A stretch of DNA of 60,000 bases from Symsagittifera roscoffensis (taxonomy: Eukaryota > Xenacoelomorpha > Acoela > Convolutidae): assembly GCF_963678635.1 (NCBI RefSeq), contig NC_087063.1:83997574-84057573 (forward strand), written 5' to 3'. The notes under the pieces are model-generated. The model was not told the origin of the DNA and searched no databases. It worked only from the letters and a program-made list of their open reading frames with translations. This document shows positions 21,901 through 31,325 of the stretch, piece by piece (positions within the stretch are counted from its first letter, which is position 1; each line of letters starts with the position of its first letter). Both the position numbers and the translations under genes were made by a program.

Positions 21901-24900
21901 ATATTGTTCTAAAACATTGAACATTTCCTCTTTTGTTTGTGATTGCATAAAAACATCGTCTAAATAGGTGATTGCGTTTTTCTTGAGTATTAGTGGTCGA
22001 AAAATTTTGCTCATAAAAGCTGAAAATGCTGCTGGTCCTATGGATATTCCATAGAATAAGCGGTTGAATTCGTATTGTTGATTTCCAATAACAAATTGTG
22101 TTAAGCGTCGTGGTTGTTCATCTAATGGCATTTGATTATATGCACTATTCATATCGGCGGTGGTAAAGTATTTTCCGTTTATTTTTGTTAAAATAACTTG
22201 TATTGGTTCAATGGGCCAATTACACTTTGATTCATCTATGAGTGAGTTGAGGTATCTAGCATCGAGAACAATTTTTAATGATTCTCCTTTGGCTAGAATG
22301 ATAACAGGGTTGATAAATGTGTTGCCTTTTGGTTGTTCCTCTTTGTTTACTGGTGATATAATGTTGTATTGTTCTAAAATGTCGAGTAATCTGTTCACTT
22401 TATCGTGTAAGTGAATTGGTACTTTACTTGCTCTTTGTTTTTTGAAAACTGCGTCTGGTTTTAATGGGAGATGTAGTGATGAGCTGATTTTGCCAACATC
22501 AAATTTGGATGTTGCATAGACTGATGAATATTTAATTAGCTGTTTTGCTAGTTTTTCAAATTCGTCTTGTGTTATTTGTGAATGTTGGAAATTAAACATT
22601 GTTAAAAATTTCTGTTGATTCTCTGTGTAGTTACTTATGTTGAATGTAGGTTTGAAATATGGGGTTTTTGTGAAATAATCCGTATTTCTGTTTTCGTTAC
22701 TTATTATATTATTTATAGATAATTCTTCATTAAGGATTGTGGATTGGCAAATATCTAGTAATTGGAGTATATTTTTTACACGATATGCTTTTTCGTGTAT
22801 TGGTAATATTGTAGCGTTGGTTTCGCAATAGCCTAAAAGTCCTAAAGGTAATGTTACTTGGTAAGGTGTATTGTTGTATACATGTAAGGAAATAATATCT
22901 GAATTCGATTTTTTCAAATATTTTATTGATGAGATTGTGATTTTGAAAAACTTATGAATAGGTTTGAATTCAAAATCTGACATATAAAATTTTTGTTTGT
23001 TTTGTTTTTTATCATATTGGTGAACTTGTTTGATTGAAAAATTATAGATGTTTCCTGATAGTGGTTTCAAGTGTTTTCTTTGTTGGTTATATATTGGGTA
23101 AAATTTTGAAAAAAATGGTGGTTGTTTATTTAATCTTTGAAAAAATGTTAGGGATGTGTCTTTTGTTTTTGTATATTTATCTTTGATTAATATTTTACTA
23201 TTCAAGATGTTGATTGTTGGTATATATTTAGAGATAAATGGTATTCCAATGATATTATGTTTAATATCAGTGATATGGAATATTTGTTTAAATGGTTTGG
23301 TTAAAATTTTGTTTTGCTCCATTGTTCTTGTGGGGAGAAGAAATAATTGAATTTTTCCGTAGTTTATTAATGTTGATCCTTGTGCTGTTGCTAGTTTGCT
23401 GGAGGTTTCAAGAGGTGTTAGCTTTGGGTGTAAGGTTTTTATTTCATTCCATGTGGGAATGTTTATTATATTTGATTCTGCTCCTGAATCAATTAAAAAA
23501 TCAATTTCAAGATCTGGTGGTTGAAATTCTTTGCTTTTTGGACTTTCCAAAAGAAATGGTATTGTCCAAATTTTTTCTTTGGGTTGTTCTTTTTGTATGT
23601 TTTGATAGATGTGATTTGTATTCAAGCATTTTGTTTTTTCTTTCTCATTGGGTTGGTTTGTAGTGTTTATTTCATTAGTTTTTTGTGTCGTCGGTGTGGA
23701 ATGGACGGGTTCAATATAATAATTGTGAAGGAGTTCTGATTGATTTTCATATATGTGTGATGAAAAAGGTTCTTCATATATAACAGGTTCATAGTCATTT
23801 TCGACTTTTATCATGTTGATGGAGAGAGTGTTTTCTGCATCGCTTTCTGAATCTGATGATCCACAGTTTATTTGGTTGAGTTGTAACGTATCAGTTACTG
23901 TGTCATCAATACCTGGAGGGTCTGATGTTGTTTCTGGATTAGATTGTACTTGATTATTATGTCTTTGATGTTTAGGTGTACTACTTCTGTGGCGATTATT
24001 AGAATTATTATAGTTATTATTATTCCGGTGTGGTGATTGGGAATAATTTCTATAACGATTATTATAACTTGAGTGTCGATTTTGTGAATTATTTCGCGAT
24101 CTGTTTTGGTAATTATTGTTTGGTCTGTTATAGTTCGATCTATTATATGAGTTATTTCTTGATTGATTGTTCGGGTAATTCTGGTTTCGGTTGTTTGAAT
24201 AACTTCTATTCCGATTATTTGAGTAGTTTCTATTCCTATTGTATGATGAATTTCGTGATTGATTGTTTGGATAATAATTATTTCTTGATTGGGAATTAGA
24301 TCTAGAAACAAATCGTTGTGTATTTGAATGTGATCTGGAGTAGTTATTTCGACTATTTGGTCTATTGTAGTGATTTTGTGATGAATTATGCGTGTTTCTT
24401 CGTTCTGGTGATCTTCCTCTATAACTTGAGTTATATGGTGATTGATTTCTTGTATAATTTGTATTGTTCGGGAGGGGTTTTCCTGAACTGTTGTTGCTGT
24501 AGACTGTTTTGTTCGGTAGATTTTGATCTTTTTTCATGTATTGATAGAATGATTTATTTGGTTCTTTATATTTTTGAGGTTTATGTTGATTGTCTTGCTG
24601 TTTTTGTCTACATTCAGAAATACTATGTCCGTATCGTCGGCAATAATTACACCATTTTTTGAAAGATGGTTTGCCTTTAAAGTTTGGGTGTTTTTCGTAA
24701 ATTTTGAGTATTTCAGTGATTTTTTCAACGAGATCTGTATCTGATTCCTGTATATTGTTTATATTTGTGGAAGCTGTTTCAATTCTGTTAACGTATTGTA
24801 ATTTCAGATTTTCCGTTTCTTCCAGTTTCATTGTGATTTCTGCTTGTTCTAGTTTGTCTACTAGTTTTCGAAAATCTAAATCGGGTTCTCGAATTGACGA

Positions 24901-27177
24901 AGGATGGGATGCTCTCTTTTTTATTGCTATTTTCCTTAATTGTGGTGTTAAGGTCATCATTAAGATTTCTGTCATCTTTGTGTTTTTATAGTCATGTGTA
25001 TTTAATGAAAATGCTTTTCGAACTAGTGTTTCAATTCGTACTGCTAATTGCTTGATGGTTTCGTTTGGTAATCTGCGAATTTCATTACATAAAACTCTTT
25101 GTTGTTGTTTGTTTCTTTCGGAGTCAAACATTTTTGAAAATTCTTGTGTAAATCTTTTCCAATTTGATTTTATTTCTATAGGCAATACTGAAAACCATTT
25201 TTGGGCTGCGTCATCTAGAGTTGTTTGTATTAACGCTGTGCGTCGATGTATCCAGTTTTGATGTAGTGGCGTATTAATTGGTTCGGGTCCTATATTTAAA
25301 ATCAAATTTGCTGTGACTGCATTTAAATAGTCTTCTACAGAATATTCAGGGTCTGTTCCTGTGAATACCATTAAAGGTTTATTTGATGTTATTGATGATC
25401 CACCCATAATGTATGGATTCATCGTCATTTGTAATGATTCTGCTGCATTTGGCATTTGAGAAAAATTTGAAAGTTGATTTCTTGTTATTTCGTGTTGTTG
25501 AAGATAATATGGGAGTGGTATTTCATTTTGCATTTGTGCTGGTTGGTACGAGTTTGCAATCATTGGGTTTTGTTGCTGAATTGGTTGAAAAGATTTATTA
25601 ATTGGGTTTTGTTGTTGAATTGGTTGTTGAATTTGTGTATCTGTTGGTTGTGGAGAAAAAATTCTATGATATGTATGTGGTTTCTGTATTCCTTGTCCAC
25701 GATATTCTTGATTATTGGGTGTAAATATATCTGGTTGTAAGAAATCATCATCTGAGGATAAGTAATCCATTTGATAAGATGTTTGTTTTTTATTTTTATT
25801 TTGTTGAAAAAATGGATAGTTTTCACTACGATCCTGTGGAGGATGTAAATTTGTTTGGAAATTTACTGAGTTAGGTGGTGCCATTGGGTTATCCCAGTTT
25901 CGAGATCTTGTATAATTACTAAAATTTTTTCGTGGTTGATAATTTGTTTTTGATGGATGTGTGTAATTATAATTATGGTCTGCAAAGTTGTTTCTAGTGA
26001 ACGTTTTGCGTGTTTTTGGCGGTATTGTCATGGGTCTGTATGTTTGGTAATCCATGTGTGAATATTTTGGAGCAACCGAAGGTTTAACGGTTGATTGTAA
26101 TGTTACCTGTGTTTGTGAAGAATTTGTATTTCTTGGTGTTGTTAAGTTTGGACGTATTGGTGAAATACTTTGTTGTGTAGTTGTTGTGTGTACGATTTCT
26201 TCATTTATGAAGTGTGATGGTGTCTGGATATCTTGTTGAGTAAGATTCCTAGTTCCATTGAGGTTTTCATTGTGTATGACTGTAGAGTTTAAACTATTAT
26301 TTTGCATATCGGGTAAAAATGTATTATAGTTTAATGGTGTTGCATCAATGGTTAATGGTATTACTCGTACATAATCTCTTACATAAGATATCGTACTTAT
26401 TGCTTGACTTGAGATTGATTGTGGGAAGTTTATGAATGCGGGATGAGACCATTCGGGGTCCCAAACATAGTCTGATTGTTCTGTGATGGCAGTATCATCG
26501 TTTGAGTTTTGGGGTCTAAAATTTTTTCTTGCTTGTGAAATTAAATCAATATTATGTGTGAAATAATCTATTATGAACCATGCCAAGATTTTTTGTAAGT
26601 CGTGTTTTGTATGTTGTGAAACTTCATCTTTCGTGAAATTTTCTTTAATTATATTTAGAAAACTAGAGAGTAGTGTGATTTCATGTCGTACTCTTATATG
26701 TTTAGATGTTTCTGTCGGTGAGACATTTGGTATCTGGATTTCGTTTTCTAATATCGAGATATAACTATATATTATCGCAAAAACTTCATTGGTGAATATG
26801 GAGTTTGCTCTTTGTGAGTTATGATATTGGATGCTTTTTATATATTCTGAGAATACTTTTGAGAATTCTAAATCAAGGTCGTCTGTTTGAATTATATATT
26901 TACTGTGATTCTGGTTTGGTGAGCTGAATTCTATGGAGTAGATTCCGTATTGTTGTGTTAGGTTACATATATCTTTTAGATAGTGATCGATAATTTGTCT
27001 TTTGATTTTTACATCTGGGAATTCTGTTTTACATGGACTGATTCCGGGTTCAAACAAATTTAAGAGTAAATTTTTGCAGAATATATGCTGTCCTCTATCA
27101 GTGGTTGCATCTACGATAAAGGGGAAAATATCATCATCATCTGGACTTTCTTCACCTGGGGTGTGCGTTGAGCTCAT
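18934..27177 (-). CDS. gag-pol: Gag-Pol polyprotein, single ORF (2,747 aa)
   Basis: One uninterrupted frame carries everything needed for capsid assembly, reverse transcription and integration. In order: an N-terminal domain of about 230 residues, a Gln/Asn/Pro-rich linker, a Ty3-type Gag capsid region around residues 590-790, and a CCHC zinc knuckle (C-x2-C-x4-H-x4-C) near residue 845. Then come a long Asn/Arg/Ser/Tyr-rich low-complexity tract, an aspartic protease with DSGA near residue 1,229, reverse transcriptase with YLDD near 1,737, and RNase H with its first Asp (CDAS) near 1,884. The integrase has an HHCC finger near 2,265-2,295 and a D,D-35-E core at about 2,320, 2,381 and 2,416. It closes with a GPY/F-like segment and a Lys/Asn/Glu-rich tail. 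Fusing gag and pol in one frame removes the usual frameshift. All catalytic residues I checked are present. Confidence 0.95.
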   Translation of the reverse strand: MSSTHTPGEESPDDDDIFPFIVDATTDRGQHIFCKNLLLNLFEPGISPCKTEFPDVKIKRQIIDHYLKDICNLTQQYGIYSIEFSSPNQNHSKYIIQTDDLDLEFSKVFSEYIKSIQYHNSQRANSIFTNEVFAIIYSYISILENEIQIPNVSPTETSKHIRVRHEITLLSSFLNIIKENFTKDEVSQHTKHDLQKILAWFIIDYFTHNIDLISQARKNFRPQNSNDDTAITEQSDYVWDPEWSHPAFINFPQSISSQAISTISYVRDYVRVIPLTIDATPLNYNTFLPDMQNNSLNSTVIHNENLNGTRNLTQQDIQTPSHFINEEIVHTTTTQQSISPIRPNLTTPRNTNSSQTQVTLQSTVKPSVAPKYSHMDYQTYRPMTIPPKTRKTFTRNNFADHNYNYTHPSKTNYQPRKNFSNYTRSRNWDNPMAPPNSVNFQTNLHPPQDRSENYPFFQQNKNKKQTSYQMDYLSSDDDFLQPDIFTPNNQEYRGQGIQKPHTYHRIFSPQPTDTQIQQPIQQQNPINKSFQPIQQQNPMIANSYQPAQMQNEIPLPYYLQQHEITRNQLSNFSQMPNAAESLQMTMNPYIMGGSSITSNKPLMVFTGTDPEYSVEDYLNAVTANLILNIGPEPINTPLHQNWIHRRTALIQTTLDDAAQKWFSVLPIEIKSNWKRFTQEFSKMFDSERNKQQQRVLCNEIRRLPNETIKQLAVRIETLVRKAFSLNTHDYKNTKMTEILMMTLTPQLRKIAIKKRASHPSSIREPDLDFRKLVDKLEQAEITMKLEETENLKLQYVNRIETASTNINNIQESDTDLVEKITEILKIYEKHPNFKGKPSFKKWCNYCRRYGHSISECRQKQQDNQHKPQKYKEPNKSFYQYMKKDQNLPNKTVYSNNSSGKPLPNNTNYTRNQSPYNSSYRGRSPERRNTHNSSQNHYNRPNSRNNYSRSHSNTQRFVSRSNSQSRNNYYPNNQSRNSSYNRNRNYSNNRNRSYSNNRNQNYPNNQSRNNSYNRSNYNRPNNNYQNRSRNNSQNRHSSYNNRYRNYSQSPHRNNNNYNNSNNRHRSSTPKHQRHNNQVQSNPETTSDPPGIDDTVTDTLQLNQINCGSSDSESDAENTLSINMIKVENDYEPVIYEEPFSSHIYENQSELLHNYYIEPVHSTPTTQKTNEINTTNQPNEKEKTKCLNTNHIYQNIQKEQPKEKIWTIPFLLESPKSKEFQPPDLEIDFLIDSGAESNIINIPTWNEIKTLHPKLTPLETSSKLATAQGSTLINYGKIQLFLLPTRTMEQNKILTKPFKQIFHITDIKHNIIGIPFISKYIPTINILNSKILIKDKYTKTKDTSLTFFQRLNKQPPFFSKFYPIYNQQRKHLKPLSGNIYNFSIKQVHQYDKKQNKQKFYMSDFEFKPIHKFFKITISSIKYLKKSNSDIISLHVYNNTPYQVTLPLGLLGYCETNATILPIHEKAYRVKNILQLLDICQSTILNEELSINNIISNENRNTDYFTKTPYFKPTFNISNYTENQQKFLTMFNFQHSQITQDEFEKLAKQLIKYSSVYATSKFDVGKISSSLHLPLKPDAVFKKQRASKVPIHLHDKVNRLLDILEQYNIISPVNKEEQPKGNTFINPVIILAKGESLKIVLDARYLNSLIDESKCNWPIEPIQVILTKINGKYFTTADMNSAYNQMPLDEQPRRLTQFVIGNQQYEFNRLFYGISIGPAAFSAFMSKIFRPLILKKNAITYLDDVFMQSQTKEEMFNVLEQYHQILQNENLKAAPDKSHFFLTKVKFLGHNIERKTITPLKSRIDAIQKLQPPTNKKKIQEFLGMLNFLSKYVYKMQLYLRPFYNILRQQNNFEWNIEHQARFEEIKKLLTEQISNTIPDSNQPFYAMCDASNFGIGAALLQSHNSTNKMNLISANSRLFTQAELRLSTLMRECTAIIYTLTEYEFLILGSKHPTVLFTDHKPIIFLFTQKSNPNHRVYRFQLILMKFPNLHIVWTAGKNLALPDTLSRNTPPELLTRKTTVEIPKNIKFYLAENETSPRLECKYAVKTDVEQSQINNLQHSPLYLDCQNNHYEVDLLGTSTFKPIPYSQWIKNNTQQKRIKQHPPKKDHFPLIEKENLSDKINLSGPQTNDSKYTINQVFDLHDPLDTIPLSKLEIENIFLPPTETITISTLKQYQNLDPVIRQLKSWHKYKTKPIKADSTILGNKTLLRYFRKFNNTTINENTDLLEYKLNESTAPCLPLSMILIAFNISHTQNIKGHSGSEKTYSNFIQNFYFPNAPIWIKVLCNDCIVCQLNKPYPNQKQIAQKQDFKGQSLYFNHRISFDTKGPISPSSEGNSYIMVIVDAFTHYVALNPVPHCNAYYAYTTLYEHWIAKFGLPEILVTDNGTEFINNEIITLCHLYNIKHKPRTSHAPWTNGLVEGMNRSLQEYLRCIINGNDTRYTEWSADVKLFPLAYNSQITTTLGMSPYGMVFNQKPRKPIMFTANSHKNAQGYCQPNKDSICYNLPLHTHDEDHFHHPQILKLASGTHTEWILNRDKKHNEIHQKVTKKLLQRQNINEQINSRFTPASDLKIGTFVLIPNFNTQKGISKKLQPLRKGPYQIIAKPTDVTYKITDSDKKEIVQHRNNLLPYYPKEYALRELTQLYSFTDLKVIQNNPDTDNITKEQNDIHLENQNTKSNTTKNNTKNLDQNTSQKERKNRKMTEQIIPQKQIDKSEHRESSRLRNQPRKNYKVFIPQSKILKKVEFQKQP

Positions 27178-27619
27178 TTTTTCGTTCGATGACTGTTAAT
27201 ATGTAATTATCAATGTGTCTAATTGGTTGATTCCAATTGTATAAATGTACTGGTTTGTGTTTATACTGCTTTTTTATTCTTCTTTTTCCTCTTTTTGATG
27301 AATTTGAAGTTGTTTCTGAGTCAGAGAAATATAATTGATCGTGAATTGGGCAATTTTTATCTATTGATTCTTTTAGTTTATAAAGTTCGTCTAAACTGTT
27401 GGTTTCTGATTCTGAAAATGCGTTTCGATTTTTTGAAAATCTTTTTCGTGTTATTTGTCTTTGTTTAGTTATTATTTTTCTCTTTAATGTTTGTCGTTTT
27501 GTTCTAATGTATCCAACTGTTTGTGTATGAGGTGTGATTACAAGGTCGTATTTTTTGTTATTTATTTCACAATTGTGTAAAACGATTGTTTGTTTATTTC
27601 CTAGGTTTTTAAATGACAT
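27152..27619 (-). CDS. ORF0: basic protein upstream of and overlapping gag (155 aa)
   Basis: Lies between leader and gag and overlaps the gag-pol start by 26 bases in another frame. It is rich in Lys and Arg (a run around residues 39-65) with an Asp/Glu/Ser patch in the middle. Being the first long frame on the genomic RNA, it would be translated before gag unless skipped. Shifting into the gag frame within the overlap is an alternative. No family recognised. Confidence 0.55.
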   Translation of the reverse strand: MSFKNLGNKQTIVLHNCEINNKKYDLVITPHTQTVGYIRTKRQTLKRKIITKQRQITRKRFSKNRNAFSESETNSLDELYKLKESIDKNCPIHDQLYFSDSETTSNSSKRGKRRIKKQYKHKPVHLYNWNQPIRHIDNYILTVIERKNELNAHPR

Positions 27620-28847
27620 AAGGTTTAGGATGATGGATGCAAAAGGTTGTTAAATGATTTCTATTTGCTTAAACTGTTAGTCCTTACGATTTTTTTGTTA
27701 GCCTAACCTGGGTCTATTTGTTCAGGGTTGGGGAGAAAAGTATATCGATTCCGAAGAATGATTTTATACTTTCTCGTGGCTAGTATAAGCTAAGATGTTA
27801 ACTTACTTAATCTTACTTAAGGGTAGTGATTGTGTTCAGGGTTGGAGAATAGTAAATCGATCCACAGGGTTCAGGTATAATTAGAACGCGAGTAGTTCGT
27901 TAGATACTATTTTAAACTTACTAAGTCTAAGATTTATCCTGGGTCTGGTAAGAGGGGGGATCAAGTGAAGGATGAATAACCGAAGTTCTTCACTGTTTAT
28001 CCTAATTTGAATGATTAGTTTTGTTCAAAAATTTCTATTAGTCCTGGGTTTTTAGAAAGGGTTGGATAGTGAATCGACGTTTGAGGTCGTTAGACACTCG
28101 TTTAGTGGGTGGGGGAGAACAAAGTTGTTCTTTTTGATCCAAGGATAGGCCTTGATGATCAAGTTTTAAATTTAATTAAATAGAAAATGATTTAAGATCC
28201 AAGGATAAGCCTTGATGATCTGATTTTAAAATTAAGTGAATTTAAGTTTAAAATGTTTTAAATTTGTGTAAAGAATAGATTTAGTATTTTTATGATATTA
28301 GTGAGCTTATGATTGCTGTTATGTTTAGGCGATGAAGCTGGAACAACAGGATGATTTATAATTACTAATCATTTATTGTCATGCTACTAATTTTTATTTT
28401 GATTTTTCAATAAATATTTTTCAAACATGTTTTGTATATTACTGCAGAATTTTGGAAAACGATCTGAGATCTTTTTATCAATCGTTATTGTATATTAATA
28501 ATTTTGTTTAGTGCCTGAAATGATTTTGAAGATTGACTTCAAAATTTTATGTTTGCAAATGAAAATCTAAATTCATTGCTAGTAGTATTCTAAATACAAA
28601 AGTTTGTTCTGGCTTTTGCCGAACTATCATATAACTATATGGTAAGTTTCTGCTTTGTCGTATGTCGTCTCTGGTTCGAGGTCTTCTTCCAATTCCGGGT
28701 AGTTCTGTTATCGTTCGGAATATTGGCTCTGATCTATTGAGTCGTAGAGACATTTCGATTAAATTATTGTCGTATAACATTTTGTAAATGTTTTGTCTAA
28801 ATTCTAATCTATTATTGGTTAATGCTAAGCTATTAAGGTCTTGTTCG
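27620..28847 (-). promoter_or_regulatory. Leader (5' UTR) of the retroelement with internal repeats
   Basis: About 1.2 kb between the primer site and ORF0. It contains a 60-bp tandem duplication (28,136-28,195 and 28,196-28,255; 'gatccaaggata.gccttgatgatc') and a looser repeat. The looser one combines 'cctgggt', 'agggttgg.ga' and 'atcga' at about 27,708-27,755, 27,838-27,870 and 28,043-28,075. The minus-strand sequence ACTTAGTAAGTTT near 27,915 is a good candidate splice donor for env mRNA. A 77-codon frame (28,547-28,780) may be an upstream ORF or chance. Confidence 0.55.
28136..28255. repeat. 60-bp tandem duplication in the leader
   Basis: Two adjacent 60-bp units starting 'gatccaaggata(g/a)gccttgatgatc', with a few differences in their A/T-rich second halves. 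Confidence 0.85.
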
Positions 28848-28865
28848 AGACTTATGGTCGCACCA
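28848..28865 (-). promoter_or_regulatory. Probable primer binding site
   Basis: Two bases inside the 5' LTR the minus strand reads TGGTGCGACCATAAGTCT. The leading TGG, complementary to the CCA end of a tRNA, and the two-base spacing are what retroelement primer sites show. I cannot say which tRNA it matches. Confidence 0.65.
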
Positions 28866-28867
28866 GA

Positions 28868-29277
28868 TGAGTTATTATCGATGGGTATAACTCATAGAGT
28901 AATTTCGGATAGGGTACACCGTCTGCTCGTCACGCTATCTTATTTTCGGCCGGATAGATTCGTGCAACTTCTTAGTCTAATACCGATCCTAATCTTACTC
29001 TTATACTATCTAGTCTCAGGTTGTTTAACTAGTCTCTGCTAGGCTCAATAGATCTAGGGTATACTGGTTTATTGCGGCTGCTGAAGTACTCGGGAGAGTT
29101 CAACTAATTTCTAAGTTAAATTCAAATCTCTCTGGTGCTGAAATTACAAGTAATTTCAGCACTTACAAATAAGTGGATTGTTAGTTAGATGGATCATGAT
29201 TGGTTAATATTAAATACTTTACATTGGTAAAATATCTAATTTATCCAATCATAAAATGTAGTTTAGATCAGGTTCCA
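28868..29277 (-). repeat. 5' LTR of the env-bearing retrotransposon
   Basis: The copy of 10,374-10,783 lying upstream of gag on the minus strand, so it should carry the promoter. It contains the same CCAAT-like motifs, the same palindrome (29,135-29,162) and AATAAA (complement of 29,068-29,073). It is followed on the right by the target duplication TTTC. Confidence 0.96.
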
Positions 29278-29838
29278 TTTCGAACTAACCTACTTGGAAG
29301 TTCAGTCAAAATATAAAAAAAATTAAGGAAGTTAAACTTCATGAATTATGGCCAGAAGCCAGAAGTACTATAGATTCCTTAGACTCACTAGGTAATGAGG
29401 ATCTACTTAACAATATCCCCCTACGGTAAGGGGGAGATTGTTCAGTAGATCCCATATGTGGGCAGAAACTTTTTTCCGGTGCCTAAAAAAATAATACTTA
29501 GATGCGCCACGACGGCCAAAAAATAACCAGCCTCGTTCCAAACGGTCGATGATACTTCACTTTTAGGCAAAAAAGCTGAAATGTCGCACAATTAAGTACC
29601 TCATTACCTAGTGAGTCTAAGGAATCTATAGTACTTCTGGCTTCTGGCCATAATTCATGAAGTTTAATTTCCTTATTTTTTTTTATATTTTGACTGAACT
29701 TCCAAGTAGGTTAGTTCGAAAGCTTCCATGTTAGCGTTATATGTACACGCTCTAATCCCAGATATGTCATAACTTTTTGTTGATTGGCTCAGATATGTTT
29801 TGAACAAATCAACCAAGTTTAGGCGTGCGTTCGTTAAC

Positions 29839-31325
29839 TAGATATAAATAGACTTTCTAAAAAGATGAAAAGTTGAATTCAAAACAAATTAGAAAAACGG
29901 CTATTCGCTGAAAATATCAAAATTAAGTATCAAATCACTGTTAATTAAATCTATTTATTTATTTAAAAGTTGGATGGATATGGTTTTGTGGTCTTATTTT
30001 GTTTGCAGATCATCATCTTATCTTCATCATCATCTTCCAAATAGTCAGGGGTTAAAATTAAGCTCTATTTTTGCGTTTTTAAGATATACGTGCGAATCAG
30101 TCGCGTGTTTAAGCTCGGCATCCAATGAAATCGGGGCATTTCGTCCTCCTTTTGATCATAGAGAAATACCATCAGAGTGTTTAAAAGTTGATAAAATATC
30201 GTCTGATCATTCAGTGAAACTGCGAGCAGGCCTTTAAAACATAGACTTGGATTCGCTTTTTCATCCTCGAAAATGTCTTTGAAACACTTGCCTTTGCGGA
30301 TCAAAAGAATAAAAGCATAGTTGATGAAATGCATGAGCTGAAGAAGATATGTGGCCTGGTACAAAAATGACTGGAAAAATATAACCAGAATTACTTGAAG
30401 ACTAGTGCACATAAGCAAGTCATTTTTGAAAACTATCGTGAAAAATTAAAACACTGATTTTTTTCTAATAATCACCAAATGTTTGAAATCTTGGGACTCG
30501 AGGATATTCGAGATTGTTAAAATCTGATGAAAATAATTTGGTAGTTTCTTATTCAGAAACTAATGGCGGCTCACACTTTAGTCAACTCATCTAAACGGTT
30601 TAGTCAAAAAGTCCCAACTTTTTTGTTTTTAAGAGGAAGTTCGTTTTTTAGAAGATTTAGTGTAAGCTTTGTCGTTTTCTAATTACACTTTTAACGCTTT
30701 TTGGTGAAAAACTGATTAATTACAAACTCCAGCGTTACTACTAATCTAAGTAATTCTGCTTGATTTTGGCCATGCCTGATATCCCGAAGACATGTCCCAG
30801 GAGGCGCAAAACTGATCAACAAAGAGGGCGGTTTCCTCAGACTGATGATTGGCTCCTTCAACATGCTTGTCGGTTTCAGTCACCAAAAAATACGATGTCT
30901 TCATTGTACCTCTTTTAAGTTCAAATGAGGGCACAAATAACTTTAATTTCCCCGCGCTTTTTCGTGATGAGTTTTGAAAAGTTTGAGCACCTGTCAAAGC
31001 GCAAGCTGGAAGATTGTTCTTTCCAAATCTACAACATGAACAAGCATGATCTGTGGTTGTTGTGCAAGCAACCCAAAACGTTCCGGTCACAAATAATGTT
31101 GAAAACAATTTACACTTTTCTAAAACATGTAAGAGAGGCAAAATATAGTAAATGCTAAAATTATGGCAATATTCTTTTAGGTCAACGCATCTGAGCAAAG
31201 TTAGTTAACTAAAAAATCTCATTTTGACGTTTGAAATCAACTTTCATTTCTTTTCCATAGTACAACCGCGTGAAAATATAATTTGGAAAATTTAATTAGC
31301 CTAAAATTAGTAGCACAAAGTTGAA
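29839..31325. other. Non-coding host DNA with one GC-richer island
   Basis: Mostly AT-rich with nothing recognisable. The stretch 30,745-31,150 is less AT-rich. On the plus strand it carries neighbouring short frames (starting at 30,774 and 30,925) of normal amino-acid composition, in different phases and broken by stops, which could be the remains of a gene or transposase. No motif identifies it. Confidence 0.35.

Larger units (their letters stand above)
10374..29277 (-). mobile_element. 18.9-kb env-bearing Ty3/Gypsy-type LTR retrotransposon (endogenous retrovirus-like), intact ends
   Basis: Bounded by 410-bp direct repeats and flanked by the 4-bp duplication TTTC at 10,370-10,373 and 29,278-29,281. 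Genes run on the minus strand: leader, ORF0 (155 aa), Gag-Pol (2,747 aa), small hydrophobic ORFs, a 377-codon methionine-less frame, Env-like glycoprotein, and a 3' gene with one internal stop. The order PR-RT-RNaseH-IN places it with the Ty3/Gypsy superfamily. The length is roughly twice that of ordinary errantiviruses because of extra 3' genes and long untranslated regions. The LTRs look identical and the 8.2-kb gag-pol is fully open, pointing to a recent insertion that may still be competent. Confidence 0.93.
10223..29838. mobile_element. Foldback DNA element split by the LTR retrotransposon
   Basis: The sequence left of the retroelement (10,223-10,373) followed by the sequence right of it (29,278-29,400) forms one arm. 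It runs from 'gttaacgcacgcctaaacttgg' through 'catggaagctttcgaactaacc' to 'cactaggtaatgagg'. The same sequence in reverse complement fills 29,599-29,838, ending 'ccaagtttaggcgtgcg..gttaac'. The loop (29,401-29,598) has its own inner hairpin, 'cccccta cggt agggggaga', at 29,416-29,437. The left arm has an extra short duplication of 'gacatatctgggatt'. Both arms are very similar, so the element was young when it was hit. No coding capacity apart from the inserted retroelement. Confidence 0.85.

Noticed and set aside
30065-31198. Minus-strand frames of 117 and 150 codons
   Set aside because: No motif, and no support from neighbouring sequence. The GC-richer island is noted only as a possible relic.
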